Below are positions 1-8,872 of a DNA stretch of 64,000 nucleotides, in pieces. The DNA lies in NCBI GenBank assembly GCA_029953675.1, contig JAMWBK010000001.1, positions 3,736,501 through 3,800,500 of the forward strand, written 5' to 3'. Both the position numbers and the translations under genes were made by a program. A model generated the notes under the pieces. That model was not told where the DNA came from, made no database searches, and saw nothing but the letters and a program-made list of their open reading frames with translations. The first letter of the stretch is position 1, and each line of letters starts with the position of its first letter. The DNA is from Rhodosorus marinus. Lineage: Eukaryota > Rhodophyta > Stylonematophyceae > Stylonematales > Stylonemataceae.

Positions 1-59
1 CCCAGGACAACGACCCCTCAGGCGAGGTGGAAGGCCAGCCAAGGTGCAGATGCAGGCGT

Positions 60-222
60 ACTGGCGATCGCCCATCTTCCCAAAGGCACTGCTCCGGCCC
101 TAGCGGACTCCGAGCAGAACACCTCCAGGGTGCCAATCAGGACGTCCAGATGGCTATGATTCGCGTCCTCCAGCAACTAGCTACCAAGCCAGAGAAGTTT
201 GGCCCCTTATCGCAACCATGAA
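60..222 (+). pseudogene. Family C RT fragment
   Basis: A short remnant of the RT finger region. It reads SGPSGLRAEHLQGANQ and then VQMAMIRVLQQLATKPEKF, closely matching the better copy at 42.1 kb (GPSAMRAEHLQGANQ, then VALIRVLRQLATAPEEF). Both ends are lost. The element was plus strand and is a dead fragment. Confidence 0.75.
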
Positions 223-360
223 CGCTTTACAACAGAACTCACTAGTGGAGCCCGTCAAGACTGAACAAGGAATCTAGCTATGCGTCAAAATACCCCTAAT
301 GGGTTGTGTGGCTACGTTCTACTAGAGGGGCGATCTCATAGTTCCCTCCCAGGCGCGCCG

Positions 361-850
361 TCAACTCGGCCTCCTGGAAGGCAAGTAGTGCATTCCCTTT
401 CCACAAGGACCGGTGAGCGTCGCGCGTGCTCCGCTGACTTGTGATGATGGGTGCTGCAGGTGCAGTGTGACAAATTTCAAATACTGATCGGCTTGCTTCC
501 CCATCCTCCCGATCGTTTCCTGGCAGAAGGGCACGAAGATGTCGTCATTATGTGCCCTGATCGCATCCCAGTATTTTGCTCTTTGAACACGTCTCTGCCA
601 TGTGTGCAACGTACCCGGTCTGAGAGGACGGTTTATCTGGGCTTATCTAGGTAGGTCTTTTGTAGCGGTGCTGTCACCTTCACGTCGATCACGTACAGCT
701 TCCCGGTCCGAGGGTGGAGAGCTAGAATGTCTGGGCGAAGGTGGCTGCCTGGCTAGTGTCCGGTCGGTTCAAGTGTCACCTCCAGCTCAGACAATGTAGA
801 CTCGGAGGGAAAGTGCGGATTCTCGTTTTTGTTATTGGGTGCAAAGCTAT
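361..850 (-). pseudogene. Family C endonuclease-domain fragment
   Basis: A minus-strand remnant of the C-terminal REL endonuclease. Near 850-640 broken frames read VTLEPTGH, SRLRPDIL and LYVIDVKVT-like segments. At 609-361 an open stretch reads HNDDIFVPFCQETIGRMGKQ. All match the 61.3-62.5 kb copy in order. Frameshifts separate the pieces. It faces the plus-strand C fragments on either side, so it is a separate insertion. Confidence 0.75.
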
Positions 851-1189
851 TTCTAGTCCGTGTGAGGAGGATTGGTGCTGGTGTGTCCCTCTTGCAAGGC
901 TGCGTTTTCGATGCAGTCTTGCTTCAAGGAGCTGTTCTCGTAGTTGTTGAGTCGAATAACCCCACACTAACGGTGTACCGGCTTGGTTACTGAAACGACA
1001 GCACGAAACGCCTTACGCTTTTTGGATGGCGTTCTACTCGCGGACAGGACCAAATCGATAAACTTGACAGACGTTGCAGGCAACAACTGGATTGCTGTAG
1101 GGCAATCCACTTGGAGCGGTCTACCATGCTCCCTCCCCGGAGTTGTGACCCCCTTTCTGGAAGCATTACACAATAAAGTCCCCCGACCT

Positions 1190-1745
1190 AACTATAGTTG
1201 CCACCCACTTAGAAATCACCGTTGTGGGCCCGCTCCAGCCGCTGAAGCATATACACCGATTGGGTCAGACTATGCTCCGTGCCCGCGGAGCCCGACTGCA
1301 ACTGACCAAAAATGCCCTCAATGCGGCAGAAGCCTGACTACTTCTCGACTGCTCAGGCGAGGCATTCCTGGAGTGACCGCCACACGAGCAGGAGTCACGA
1401 TACATTCGATCCCGCTAGGGTCACCCGCTCCTACATCCAAAGTGGGCGCCACATAATGCAGAACCAACACGAAGGGCTCTTTAAGCAAATCACACAATTT
1501 ACCACAACAGGAACTGATAGCTGAATAAACTGATGATCATCATCAACTCACCACACAGGTCGCCCTGTTTATGTACTGTGCAGAAACCCGCTTAGGGTAT
1601 ATCATCGACGCTGCCTGGCAAAGGCGGAAAGCCCTTTGGACGAAAACTGGGCTCGCGAACCGGATGCAATGACGAGACAACACCTGGAAAGCGTTAGTCC
1701 ATCGTCAAAGCGTTCAGGGATACTTGACCTGTCGGGGCTCTGAAT
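1190..1745 (+). pseudogene. Family C RT/thumb fragment
   Basis: A decayed plus-strand segment. Around 1260-1330 it resembles the sequence just after the catalytic box of family C (QTMLRARGARLQLTKNALN against RTMLPHRATLTRRKSAK). Around 1565-1740 it reads ALFMYCAETRLGYI, matching ALFRFCAETRLDYV in the 44-kb copy. Stops and frameshifts are frequent. It could be part of the same old insertion as 60-222, now interrupted by the minus-strand piece. Confidence 0.6.
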
Positions 1746-1914
1746 AAACGGATAGTAACCCACAGTCCGTGTTCTGAACCACTACGCTGATGTCAACTTG
1801 TTTTCTTCCCTCTCAAAAACTATGCCAATTCGAGTTCTGTTGCTCCGGCATACCTTGCCGGAGAAGCTCGTGGTTTGGAGAGCATTAATATTATCAAATA
1901 CACTTAACAATAGA

Positions 1915-2240
1915 ACTAAATCTAAACAGGTAGAGGGCATTGGGAAGAAGTATAGCAGTATTTCATTTCGCATAGCAAGCAACACACCAGCAAGCAGTAT
2001 TTCACTTCGCTCTGTGAGGAACTGCGGAAAGCCCTATCGGATGCTGAAATTAAGGACATGGAAGCTAAAACACCGGTGCAGTTGAAGGCTCACAAGATCG
2101 GGGAGCTCGATTCCATGAAAATGGTCACAGGAGCAAGTAGGAAGAGAAGGGTGAAAAATTAGGTTTCCCACTAGCAGCAAGGTGCATTGTCATGTCGTAG
2201 TTGTCAAGAGAATGAACTGGAAGAAGTGACCAAAGTCTTA
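1915..2240 (+). pseudogene. Partial duplicate of the coiled-coil gene at 4045
   Basis: This stretch matches the start of the gene at 4045-5361: TCTAAACAGGTA and GGGAAGAAG upstream of the start codon, then CGGAAAGCCCT, ATGCTGAAATTAAGG and AAGATCGGGGAGCTCGATTCC. The equivalent of codons 1-20 is partly deleted, in-frame stops are present, and similarity fades by about 2240 after GAATGAACTGGAAGAAGTGACC. Matching sequence upstream of the ATG indicates a DNA-level duplication rather than a processed copy, though a retrocopy is not excluded because the parent gene lacks visible introns. Confidence 0.75.
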
Positions 2241-2255
2241 ATCGTAGTGGCGAGC

Positions 2256-2344
2256 GGGTCGGGTTTTTCGCTGTTTACTCGACTAAACCACGCTGTTTTC
2301 GCGGATTCAACCACTTCTGGGTCGTAACTGCGAAAAACCGACCC
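2256..2344. repeat. Short element with inverted terminal repeats
   Basis: Arms GGGTCGGGTTTTTCGC (2256-2271) and GCGAAAAACCGACCC (2330-2344) are inverted copies with one extra base in the left arm, separated by about 58 bp. This could fold into a hairpin or be a very small MITE-like element. No target duplication was identified. Confidence 0.5.
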
Positions 2345-2703
2345 ACTTGGCATAAGCCTAATAATAGAGTACGGCTAAAAATCAGGATGTCCGCGCTCAC
2401 CGATTAAATGAAAACAATTCATTGTATTTGTCCATAGCGTTCCGCGTTCCGCAGGGGTTAAACAAAATTAATCTTAGCAACAGAACTCGAATTGGCTTAA
2501 TTTTTGAGCAGCCCAGGAAAACAAAAAGACATGAGGGTGGCCACCGCCAAGAACGGACCGCAGACATTGGAATGGGCTTTACTGGGCTTTACTACATAGA
2601 CACTGGAATAGCATCTCTGCCTAGGTGGATCCGGGAGACCAGCCGCTGACTCCGTATTTCTCGTAGCTCGAGGCCCCGGGGTGCGCGGGGTTAAGCGTGA
2701 TCG

Positions 2704-2764
2704 CTTCCCTAGATAGTGATCGAACTAGTCTTGCGCTGCATTAGGCAGCCGCCCAGTAAAAAAC
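2704..2764 (+). mobile_element. Solo 3' end of a family C element
   Basis: Contains CCTAGATAG, then TTGCGCTGCATTAGGCAGC, then CGCCCAGTAAA. This is the same order and spacing as the 3' UTR after the intact C ORF at 45452 (CCTAGATAG, TGCGCTGCAGTAGGCAGCT, GCCCAGTAAA). It is a 5'-truncated insertion or the end of a decayed element. Confidence 0.7.
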
Positions 2765-3929
2765 GTTCATGGGTTGCTTAACCCACAGTCTCAGCAGCAC
2801 GCTGATAGCTTTTTATTTTCTTTCGGCCTGCTCAAAAATTATACCAGATCGAGTTCTGTTGATCCCAGCTCACATGCTCGGTGTTTACTTCCAGGTTTGT
2901 TACTTGGTAATTGGTACTACCTAATGTTGTTCCACCCGTTGGAGCAAACGTGATCAAATGTTCAGGGATGAGCGAGGATATCGCTGCTTTGTTGCTGTGG
3001 ATGCGCGTCATCAGCGTTTTGCTTCTTGCTTCTCAAGGTAGTCAGGCCCTAACGATGCATAAACGCATCAAATCCGTTTGATCTGATATTCTGATTCCGC
3101 GTACCATATTAAATGCATGCGAGGTCCCAAACTTGAAACATTACTTCCCTCTGCAATGAGCGGGTATCCGAGTGTTCGGAGACAAGAAAAAAGAACACAG
3201 AGCGGAAGAACAGAACCCACCCCGACGGCTATAAGATTATGCGCCTCCATCATCAAAGCAGCGTTCACAGGCCGGAATACGATTCCGTAACTTCGACTAT
3301 ATTATTATTAAATAAATTAATACAATTTGATGAAAGATGGAAACTAAATCGAAACATCTTCCTAGAAACGCTAGATCGATTTTCTAGCTACGGAAATAGG
3401 AAATATAAGATATGCGTTTGCGGGACGGAAATCAAGAAATCTAATTCTAGGCTCGGGTGTAGGCTGACAGTTCCGGCCGACAAAAAACAACAACAATTGA
3501 TTGACTGTTACGGTTTGATTGAATATTTCACTTGGTTTTAGAAAAAACTGGCTTTTTTTTAATCTGACTGAACTTATCCAATGTCGACGTTCGAGCGGAT
3601 CGGATCAGCGGAGGCGACACTCCGGGGCTAGGAAAGTGTCGGCAGGGCTTCGAAACTGTCAATAATTCGAAGGCGCTGCCCGCGGGTGTCTGCAAAGAGC
3701 TCCGGTCTGCAAATTTAATCACTATTCCAGTAGATTCTTGTGACAATGACATTTCTAAAGGATGTTGCGGCGATGTGATCATGTTTTTCAGGCCTTATCG
3801 TCCCCATTCATGGACTCGAGGCAGGTGCAGCCAGCTTGACCACAGCTGGCAGGGCGTTTCCTCTTTATCTGCAGTACATGTCAGTATCAGCAGACAAGGT
3901 TTCCGTGAAAGTAGGTCATTGCTTCCCCA
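2765..3929. other. Intergenic, no gene seen
   Basis: AT-rich sequence with only short open frames of unremarkable composition. Apart from the repeat copy near 2833-2862, I see no coding, RNA or element signature. Confidence 0.4.
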
Positions 3930-3930
3930 A

Positions 3931-3940
3931 GGTATAAAAC
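3931..3940 (+). promoter_or_regulatory. Putative TATA box of the coiled-coil gene
   Basis: GGTATAAAAC lies about 105 bp before the ATG at 4045. The spacing would place a start of transcription near 3963 and give a 5' UTR of about 80 nt. Confidence 0.5.
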
Positions 3941-4044
3941 AACATACCTTGGCAGTGTAGCTCTTGGGCTTTAGGTTTGGAAAGCATCAACTACAATCAA
4001 CAGCAGATCGAAGTCTAAACAGGTACAGAACACTGGGAAGAAGC

Positions 4045-5361
4045 ATGGAAAGCACTTTTGAACACATGAGCAGCAGTTTTTTTGCTCTGGAGGAGCGGCG
4101 GAAAGCCCTCTCAGATGCTGAAATTAAGGCCATAGAAGCTGAAAGACTGGTCCAGTTGAAGGCTCGCAAGATCGGGGAGCTCGATTCCAAGAAACTACAA
4201 GCCGCCCATGGACTTGAGGTCGCGGGTAAGCACCTCAATAGGGCGAAGCGCAAGGGCCTGAGGAAAGTTTTCCGTAGGAGCAAGTATGAAGAGAAGGTTG
4301 AGAAGTGGACGTCCAACTGCACCAAGGAAGAGAGTGAACTGGAAAAATTGACTGTGCAAATTGCTGCAGAGAAGGAGGACCAAGCTAAGGCGCTGCAACG
4401 GCTTAGCCTGGCCAAGCAAACTCTGGCAGAGAAGAACTCAATCGACGAGCAAATCAAGAGCATACTTGAGCAAGCATTCCAAGGTTTCTCAGGCGACATG
4501 ACCGAGAACCAATGCGAGAACCGTCGCAACCTCTTGCGGGATCAATACGAGAGAAGCCTCTCCATGGCCAATGACCCAAGAAGGGCCCTTGAGCACCTCA
4601 CAAATGCCTTCGAAATCATGCAGGAGGCCCATGGGAAGCTCAAAACTGCCCTTAAGATGAACACCTACGACCTCCTATCATCCAATAGAGAGCGAGAGAT
4701 GTACGGACCACCCGGCCAGCCACTAGCGCCACAACCCATGGGGCAGGCGTTTATGGGACAGCCCTGCAATGCTGGAGCACAGGGGATGAACTTTGGAGCG
4801 CAAGGAATGGACTTTGGAGGACAGGGAATGAACTTCGGTACGCCTGGGTATTCTGGATATGGTGGATACGGAGTGCCTAGGCCCCGTGGTGGTATGTTCG
4901 ATGACACAAACATGATTTCAGCGTACACCAGCTTGCAGACAAACGAGAATATGAAGGCCGCGCGGTCACTACTGGAGCAAGCTAATGAGGAGTTCACGCG
5001 CGCACTGGAGTTCAACCCGAATCTTCCTGAAGCGCGTGCGGTCACCGTCGGCCTATCAGATCTCCTCTCCTTCGCGAACGTCCTGTATGACAACATGCTG
5101 ACCGATTTTATGGTCCGCAGCAAGGTCAAGGAAGCACTGAGAGCAGCTGACGACGCCTTGAGAAGGTGTGAGGCGGCTTACCGATTCCAAATGTCCTGCT
5201 GTGAAAGGGCGGACGAGGAGATAAATCAGAAGAAGCTGGCTCTTGAACAAGCCGAGAAGGAGCTGGAGTCCGAGCGCGTGCGTCTTATGCACCAGTGGCA
5301 GTTCAAGAACCAGACAAGTGGGGCACCGCCATCCGTACCTCCATCTGTGGTTGCCTGCTAA
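4045..5361 (+). CDS. Coiled-coil protein with Met/Gly-rich linker, unknown function
   Basis: A single-exon protein of 438 aa. I use the ATG at 4045 (MESTFEHMSSS); the open frame extends upstream only through a non-ATG codon. Residues about 15-180 are rich in E, K, Q, A and L with heptad-like spacing, typical of a long coiled coil. Residues about 220-290 form a low-complexity linker with three AQGMNFG/AQGMDFG/GQGMNFG repeats and a YSGYGGYG run. Residues about 295-360 are helical (NENMKAARSLLEQANEEFTRALEFNP), reminiscent of a TPR pair, and the C-terminus returns to coiled coil (KKLALEQAEKELESERVRLMHQ). No signal peptide or membrane segment is seen, so it is probably cytosolic or nuclear. A scaffold role is only inference. 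It is the only uninterrupted long non-element ORF in the first 18 kb. Confidence 0.8.
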   Translation: MESTFEHMSSSFFALEERRKALSDAEIKAIEAERLVQLKARKIGELDSKKLQAAHGLEVAGKHLNRAKRKGLRKVFRRSKYEEKVEKWTSNCTKEESELEKLTVQIAAEKEDQAKALQRLSLAKQTLAEKNSIDEQIKSILEQAFQGFSGDMTENQCENRRNLLRDQYERSLSMANDPRRALEHLTNAFEIMQEAHGKLKTALKMNTYDLLSSNREREMYGPPGQPLAPQPMGQAFMGQPCNAGAQGMNFGAQGMDFGGQGMNFGTPGYSGYGGYGVPRPRGGMFDDTNMISAYTSLQTNENMKAARSLLEQANEEFTRALEFNPNLPEARAVTVGLSDLLSFANVLYDNMLTDFMVRSKVKEALRAADDALRRCEAAYRFQMSCCERADEEINQKKLALEQAEKELESERVRLMHQWQFKNQTSGAPPSVPPSVVAC

Positions 5362-5480
5362 TCAACTAGAAAACTTACACTAACACGCAACTTATGGAAG
5401 CACTTTTTATTGTTTTTCGACAAGCACTTCTTTTTTTATAAAAACAGTCTCAATTTTTTTTCTGAAACCCCTCCAGAAAA
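5362..5480. other. 3' flank of coiled-coil gene, T-rich
   Basis: T-rich runs (GCACTTTTTATTGTTTTTCG, CTTCTTTTTTTATAAAAAC) follow the stop. They may hold the 3' end of the transcript; no clear AATAAA is present. Confidence 0.3.
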
Positions 5481-5484
5481 GCGT

Positions 5485-6352
5485 TTGTAGCGAATGAAAT
5501 TATTTAATCGGAGACGGAAAGAGAAAAGCCCGAGGGGAAAAACAAGACTAAGCGTGGCGAATATTCGCGCGCCTCCAACATCAAAGCAGCGTTCATAACC
5601 GACAGCAATAAACTTAAACATGTAAACTACGAGGACAGACGGTCAGGGCGTTCGCGGAACACTTCCCGAAGCTGACGAGAGCCAACGGAATCCAGAAACC
5701 CAAAGCAGCGCAATGACTAGAGGTACCAGGAGATGATCTAGAGCCAAAGCACGAATGCATGCGGGAGATAAAACCCCCGCATATTTCAACTCTTTGCGAC
5801 GTCTCATACTGGCAGCGGCAAATTCACGGGGCCTCCCACAGCCGGCAAGTAAGGGCTAACCTGGGACTAGGAACAGCAAGATCACCGTACGTCGTGACGG
5901 CGGCTATCGTCACAGTGACCCACGAGGTCCAGCCACGCGGAGTTCATCATTCTGGTACGTGTGCCACAGGCAGGGGCTTCTCACGTTCAATTTCAAGACC
6001 GGCTTGCCGCACGATAGGTCAAAGTTCGCGGTATAACGGGTTCAAGATCCGAGCATGTCGTCGGGTTCGGGCGCCTTTCAGAGCGAGGCAGCTGGGGAGC
6101 AGGTGGGCGCCAAAATCCGCGGTAGCTTCGTTTTGAGAGCAAAGTGGGCACGGCGAACCCAGCTCGGAAGGCCAGGGCGGCTCATGCAAACCGAGGTATA
6201 AACGTAGAGAAGTGCGCACTTCGAAATCTGTCAGTGTGAGTGGCGGAAAAGCGGGGACGCTCATGAGCCACTGTGAGCTGATACACCCTGCCATTTGTTG
6301 CATTTGATAGAACCGATACTACCCTTGATCTTAGCCAAAAGGCCGAGAAGAT
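5485..6352 (-). mobile_element. 5'-truncated family A copy fused to U2 snRNA 5' end
   Basis: Read on the minus strand, the insertion begins at 6352 with about 50 nt of U2 snRNA, then switches directly into family A coding sequence (GCISSQWLMSVPAFPPLTL at about 6290-6240), the CCHC motif (CPLCSQNEATADFGAHLLPSC), endonuclease remnants, and the A 3' UTR with a CCCGAGGGG hairpin arm near 5530. It ends at ATTAAATAATTTCATTCG near 5485. The order is what is expected if the RT copied the element from its 3' end and then jumped onto U2 RNA and ran to that RNA's 5' end. Several frameshifts show it is old. No target duplication could be recognised. Confidence 0.75.
6303..6352 (-). pseudogene. U2 snRNA 5' fragment (stem I and branch-site recognition region)
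   Basis: On the minus strand it reads ATCTTCTCGGCCTTTTGGCT, then AAGATCAAGGGTAGTATCGG, then TTCTATC. This matches the highly conserved U2 5' end, including stem-loop I and the GTAGTA branch-point pairing sequence. The IIa/IIb stems, Sm site and 3' stem-loops do not follow; family A sequence does. It is therefore a pseudogene fragment, not a working snRNA gene. Confidence 0.88.
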
Positions 6353-6429
6353 AGTCCTTCCACTATGATCCATGCAGCAGCCGGGGTACAACAGCCCCAT
6401 GGACTCGTCACCTCCATCTTAACCCTCTT

Positions 6430-8624
6430 TACTGGACTTTACTAGCATAGCCTGAAGCGCTACGCAAGGCGTGAAGATGAACTAATAACTAGGGAGGGAA
6501 GCATGCAACCCCAGGCGCCGATGGCGCGCCTCGGAAAGCATGTCGCTGGAATATCGCCAAAGGGAGACACTTAAACGCCTCAAGAGCGCCAAATATTCAG
6601 TAGGATGCTCAGCAAAACATTTCCGCAACCACTCTAAACCCGACTTATCCACGTGACCAAAGCTTTCCACAATGAATGGCTGGAACCGGTGAGAGCGACC
6701 CTCAGCGCAAGGCAGACTGGCCATGCTCTCAGCATACCGTCGTTCCTTAACTCTTCGAAGGGCTGAAGCCGCGGCCCCCCGGCGGCGGGCGGCTGCGGTG
6801 AGGTGGGCGCTGGCCACGGGGCAGGTAATCGCAAGGTCCACATATGTTGAGCGTCTGGCAGCAGCGTCGGAGACGAGGAGATCGGCTATACAACGGGGCG
6901 GTGCAGAGTCCGAGATGGATCTGGGCAGTTCCGACTCAACCTCAACCGTATGCCCTATCCGAGTCAAAAATTCGCTGAGGATGTACTTGAGGCGAGTGTG
7001 ACGCCTCGTACGGAGACCTCGCAACAGTCCGCAGGAACCCAGGAAGTGGTAGCCACAAGCGTCAATCCGGCTCTCACATCCCTGACAGAAAGACGGCCGA
7101 TTAGAGTGCCACGGAGCCTGTGGCAAACCGAGATAGATCCGTGCGGCAGAACGGAACTGGAAAGCATCGAGACGATGACTCAATGACGACGGTAGAGTGG
7201 TTAACCACAAGTGCGAGAGGTGGCCTCCCATGCCGCGGAGACGAGCGGCAGTGGTAGGCGGCGTGAGAGGAGAATTGAGCATGACTGTGTGAGCGGCACT
7301 GTGTTGGCCCCAGGTGAGGCTATGTTGAATTACATCAGCGCGGGAGCTCCACAATCGGCTCAAACCCGGGTAGTCTGCAACAGGGGACCCGGGGCTAGCC
7401 TCTCCGTCATCGGCAAGAACTCGGTCGAGGGGACAATCCTCAATCGCTTCAGCTCGTCCCCATATCAGCTCCCTCCAGGAATGAAAGCGGGACCGATTTG
7501 CGTCCGGCACGGCGTTGCACCTCCTGAACGCGTGTTGAAGACCATCATAAATTGTCAAAAGCGGGGGCGGCAGGGTCACTGGATCCTCGTTGGTCAAAGC
7601 TCGAGCCAAGAGGCAGGCACTTCGCATCTGGAAGGTCACCAACGTTCGCAGCGCGGTAGCCCAGGAGGCAACCGCCGCTGGCGAGCATACCAGCCCACGG
7701 TCTGCGACGCCGAATCCCCCTAATCGCAACGGTAGAGCGATCTGTGCCCGAATTAAGTCCCTGTCGGGAGCAGCTTCAAGATCGAGGGGCTCATCCAAGA
7801 GCGTTCCCCAGTGTTGCAGGGTCATTTCGTCGGCTTTAGCCGCGATCCACGAGCCCCAAGCTGGAGGCAGGCTGCGCAACCAGTAGTTGAGTCTGGGACC
7901 GGCACAAAAGCGGGAAAGCAAGCAGGCCGATTGCAGCATGCTGTCGGGTAGGTGCTCAATGGCGTCGGTGAGTTGCTTGTGCCGTGCCAAAACTCGCTCG
8001 CAGGATGCTTGGACAAAGTTGTCAGTCCCCAATCCGACGCCGTGGTGTTCGAACCCTTCACGTTCACTGATTAGTCGCAGCGTGGGTGGCAGAGAGTTCA
8101 GCGACACGTCCCTCGCGGGGAGAAAGCGACATTTTTCTGTTTCCACAGTCAAACCGACGCGACGTGCAATCGCTTCGATCGCGGTCAGTCCCCTAGCCAG
8201 GGTGTCAGGGGTGCCCAGCAATGTTACGTCATCGTGGTACGCGCAGATTCGAAGATCCGAGACCTCAGTCGAAAGACGTAAAAGTACGAGCTGTAGGGCA
8301 CAGGCATGAAGAAGAGGTCCGCAAGGGTCGCCTTGTTGGACGCCAGTATGTGCTTGAAAAACAGTGCCCTCCGTTGTCAAGTAGGGGAGGCTCTCCCCTC
8401 CGTAAATACCCGATAGAAACGGCCACGCCTCCGGAAACACACGTCGGAGCACCTCTAGCGCATGCGTCCGCGACACGCTGTTGAATGCGTTCCGGAAATC
8501 AACCACCAAGACTCCCCACTCCGGCCTACTGGCGCGTTCTAGCTCGATCCCATGGGTGATCAGTTCGCAACCCCCAGAAAATCCCACCCCTACTTGCAAG
8601 GGCGCCATAAAAGCTAAGGAAAAA
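6430..8624 (-). mobile_element. Family B non-LTR element, 3' part (split by family A)
   Basis: This is the downstream half of a minus-strand B element. The upstream half is at 13493-14037, and a whole family A element in the opposite orientation (8625-13492) lies between them. The protein breaks between the RT motifs equivalent to RKLAGRWLCQRL (upstream half) and QVGVGFSGGCELIT (this half), the expected order. The 3' UTR runs from the stop at 6482 to about 6430 and ends GCTAGTAAAGTCCAGTA on the minus strand, as in the copy at 43895. Confidence 0.8.
6482..8602 (-). CDS. Family B ORF2, C-terminal RT plus REL endonuclease
   Basis: An open frame of about 700 aa, lacking only its N-terminal part because of the inserted A element. 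RT motifs in order: GVGFSGGCELIT, VLVVDFRNAFNSV, GVQQGDPCGPLLHA, and a catalytic box written AYHDDVTLLG, where the usual FADD/YADD has His in second place. Then come a thumb region, a CCHC motif (CQGCESRIDACGYHFLGSC, about 60% along), and an endonuclease-like CIADLLVSD plus TYVDLAITCP with a following KERRYAESM. This domain order is that of REL-bearing non-LTR elements (R2/CRE-like groups). A copy of its last 265 codons at 43047 is nearly identical, so B was recently active. Confidence 0.85.
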   Translation of the reverse strand, partial: PLQVGVGFSGGCELITHGIELERASRPEWGVLVVDFRNAFNSVSRTHALEVLRRVFPEAWPFLSGIYGGESLPYLTTEGTVFQAHTGVQQGDPCGPLLHACALQLVLLRLSTEVSDLRICAYHDDVTLLGTPDTLARGLTAIEAIARRVGLTVETEKCRFLPARDVSLNSLPPTLRLISEREGFEHHGVGLGTDNFVQASCERVLARHKQLTDAIEHLPDSMLQSACLLSRFCAGPRLNYWLRSLPPAWGSWIAAKADEMTLQHWGTLLDEPLDLEAAPDRDLIRAQIALPLRLGGFGVADRGLVCSPAAVASWATALRTLVTFQMRSACLLARALTNEDPVTLPPPLLTIYDGLQHAFRRCNAVPDANRSRFHSWRELIWGRAEAIEDCPLDRVLADDGEASPGSPVADYPGLSRLWSSRADVIQHSLTWGQHSAAHTVMLNSPLTPPTTAARLRGMGGHLSHLWLTTLPSSLSHRLDAFQFRSAARIYLGLPQAPWHSNRPSFCQGCESRIDACGYHFLGSCGLLRGLRTRRHTRLKYILSEFLTRIGHTVEVESELPRSISDSAPPRCIADLLVSDAAARRSTYVDLAITCPVASAHLTAAARRRGAAASALRRVKERRYAESMASLPCAEGRSHRFQPFIVESFGHVDKSGLEWLRKCFAEHPTEYLALLRRLSVSLWRYSSDMLSEARHRRLGLHASLPSY

Positions 8625-8872
8625 CAGTTTTTGGTTTCGTGAGGGTGTATGGTGCTGGCTTTTGGTGGTTTTGAGTCGCAATTGTGTTCTTCGGTGGGAG
8701 GCGCTTCTTTCTGCAGCCTTTCCCCCGCATCTTCTAGTGGTGTGGTGCGTGCTGGGGGTTGCTAGCGCCCCTTGGAGGTCATGGTGGTTTTTCTTTGGTT
8801 GCAAACGTTGGGAACAAGTTCTCTTTTTGGGGGTTTCGTGGAGGAATCGGTTTTTCACACCTTCCAATCGTT

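Larger units (their letters stand above)
1797..2868. repeat. Three copies of a ~45-bp sequence, one inverted
   Basis: A sequence of the form CTCAAAAACTATGCCAATTCGAGTTCTGTTG occurs at about 1812-1845 (+), in reverse complement at about 2475-2510, and again at about 2833-2862 (+). The three copies differ by a few bases. The first lies just before the pseudogene copy of the coiled-coil gene. No coding potential is seen. They may be remnants of one dispersed repeat. Confidence 0.6.

Noticed and set aside
3987-5129. Minus-strand frames of 180 and 154 aa opposite the coiled-coil gene
   Set aside because: Both are antisense to the well-supported plus-strand ORF and have shadow composition.
6303-6352. 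Functional U2 snRNA gene
   Set aside because: Only the first ~50 nt are present; the IIa/IIb stems, Sm site and 3' stem-loops are absent and element sequence follows.
5485-6352. Target duplication of the U2-A chimera
   Set aside because: The flanks (GGAAGGACT upstream and CTACAAACGC downstream on the minus strand) do not match.
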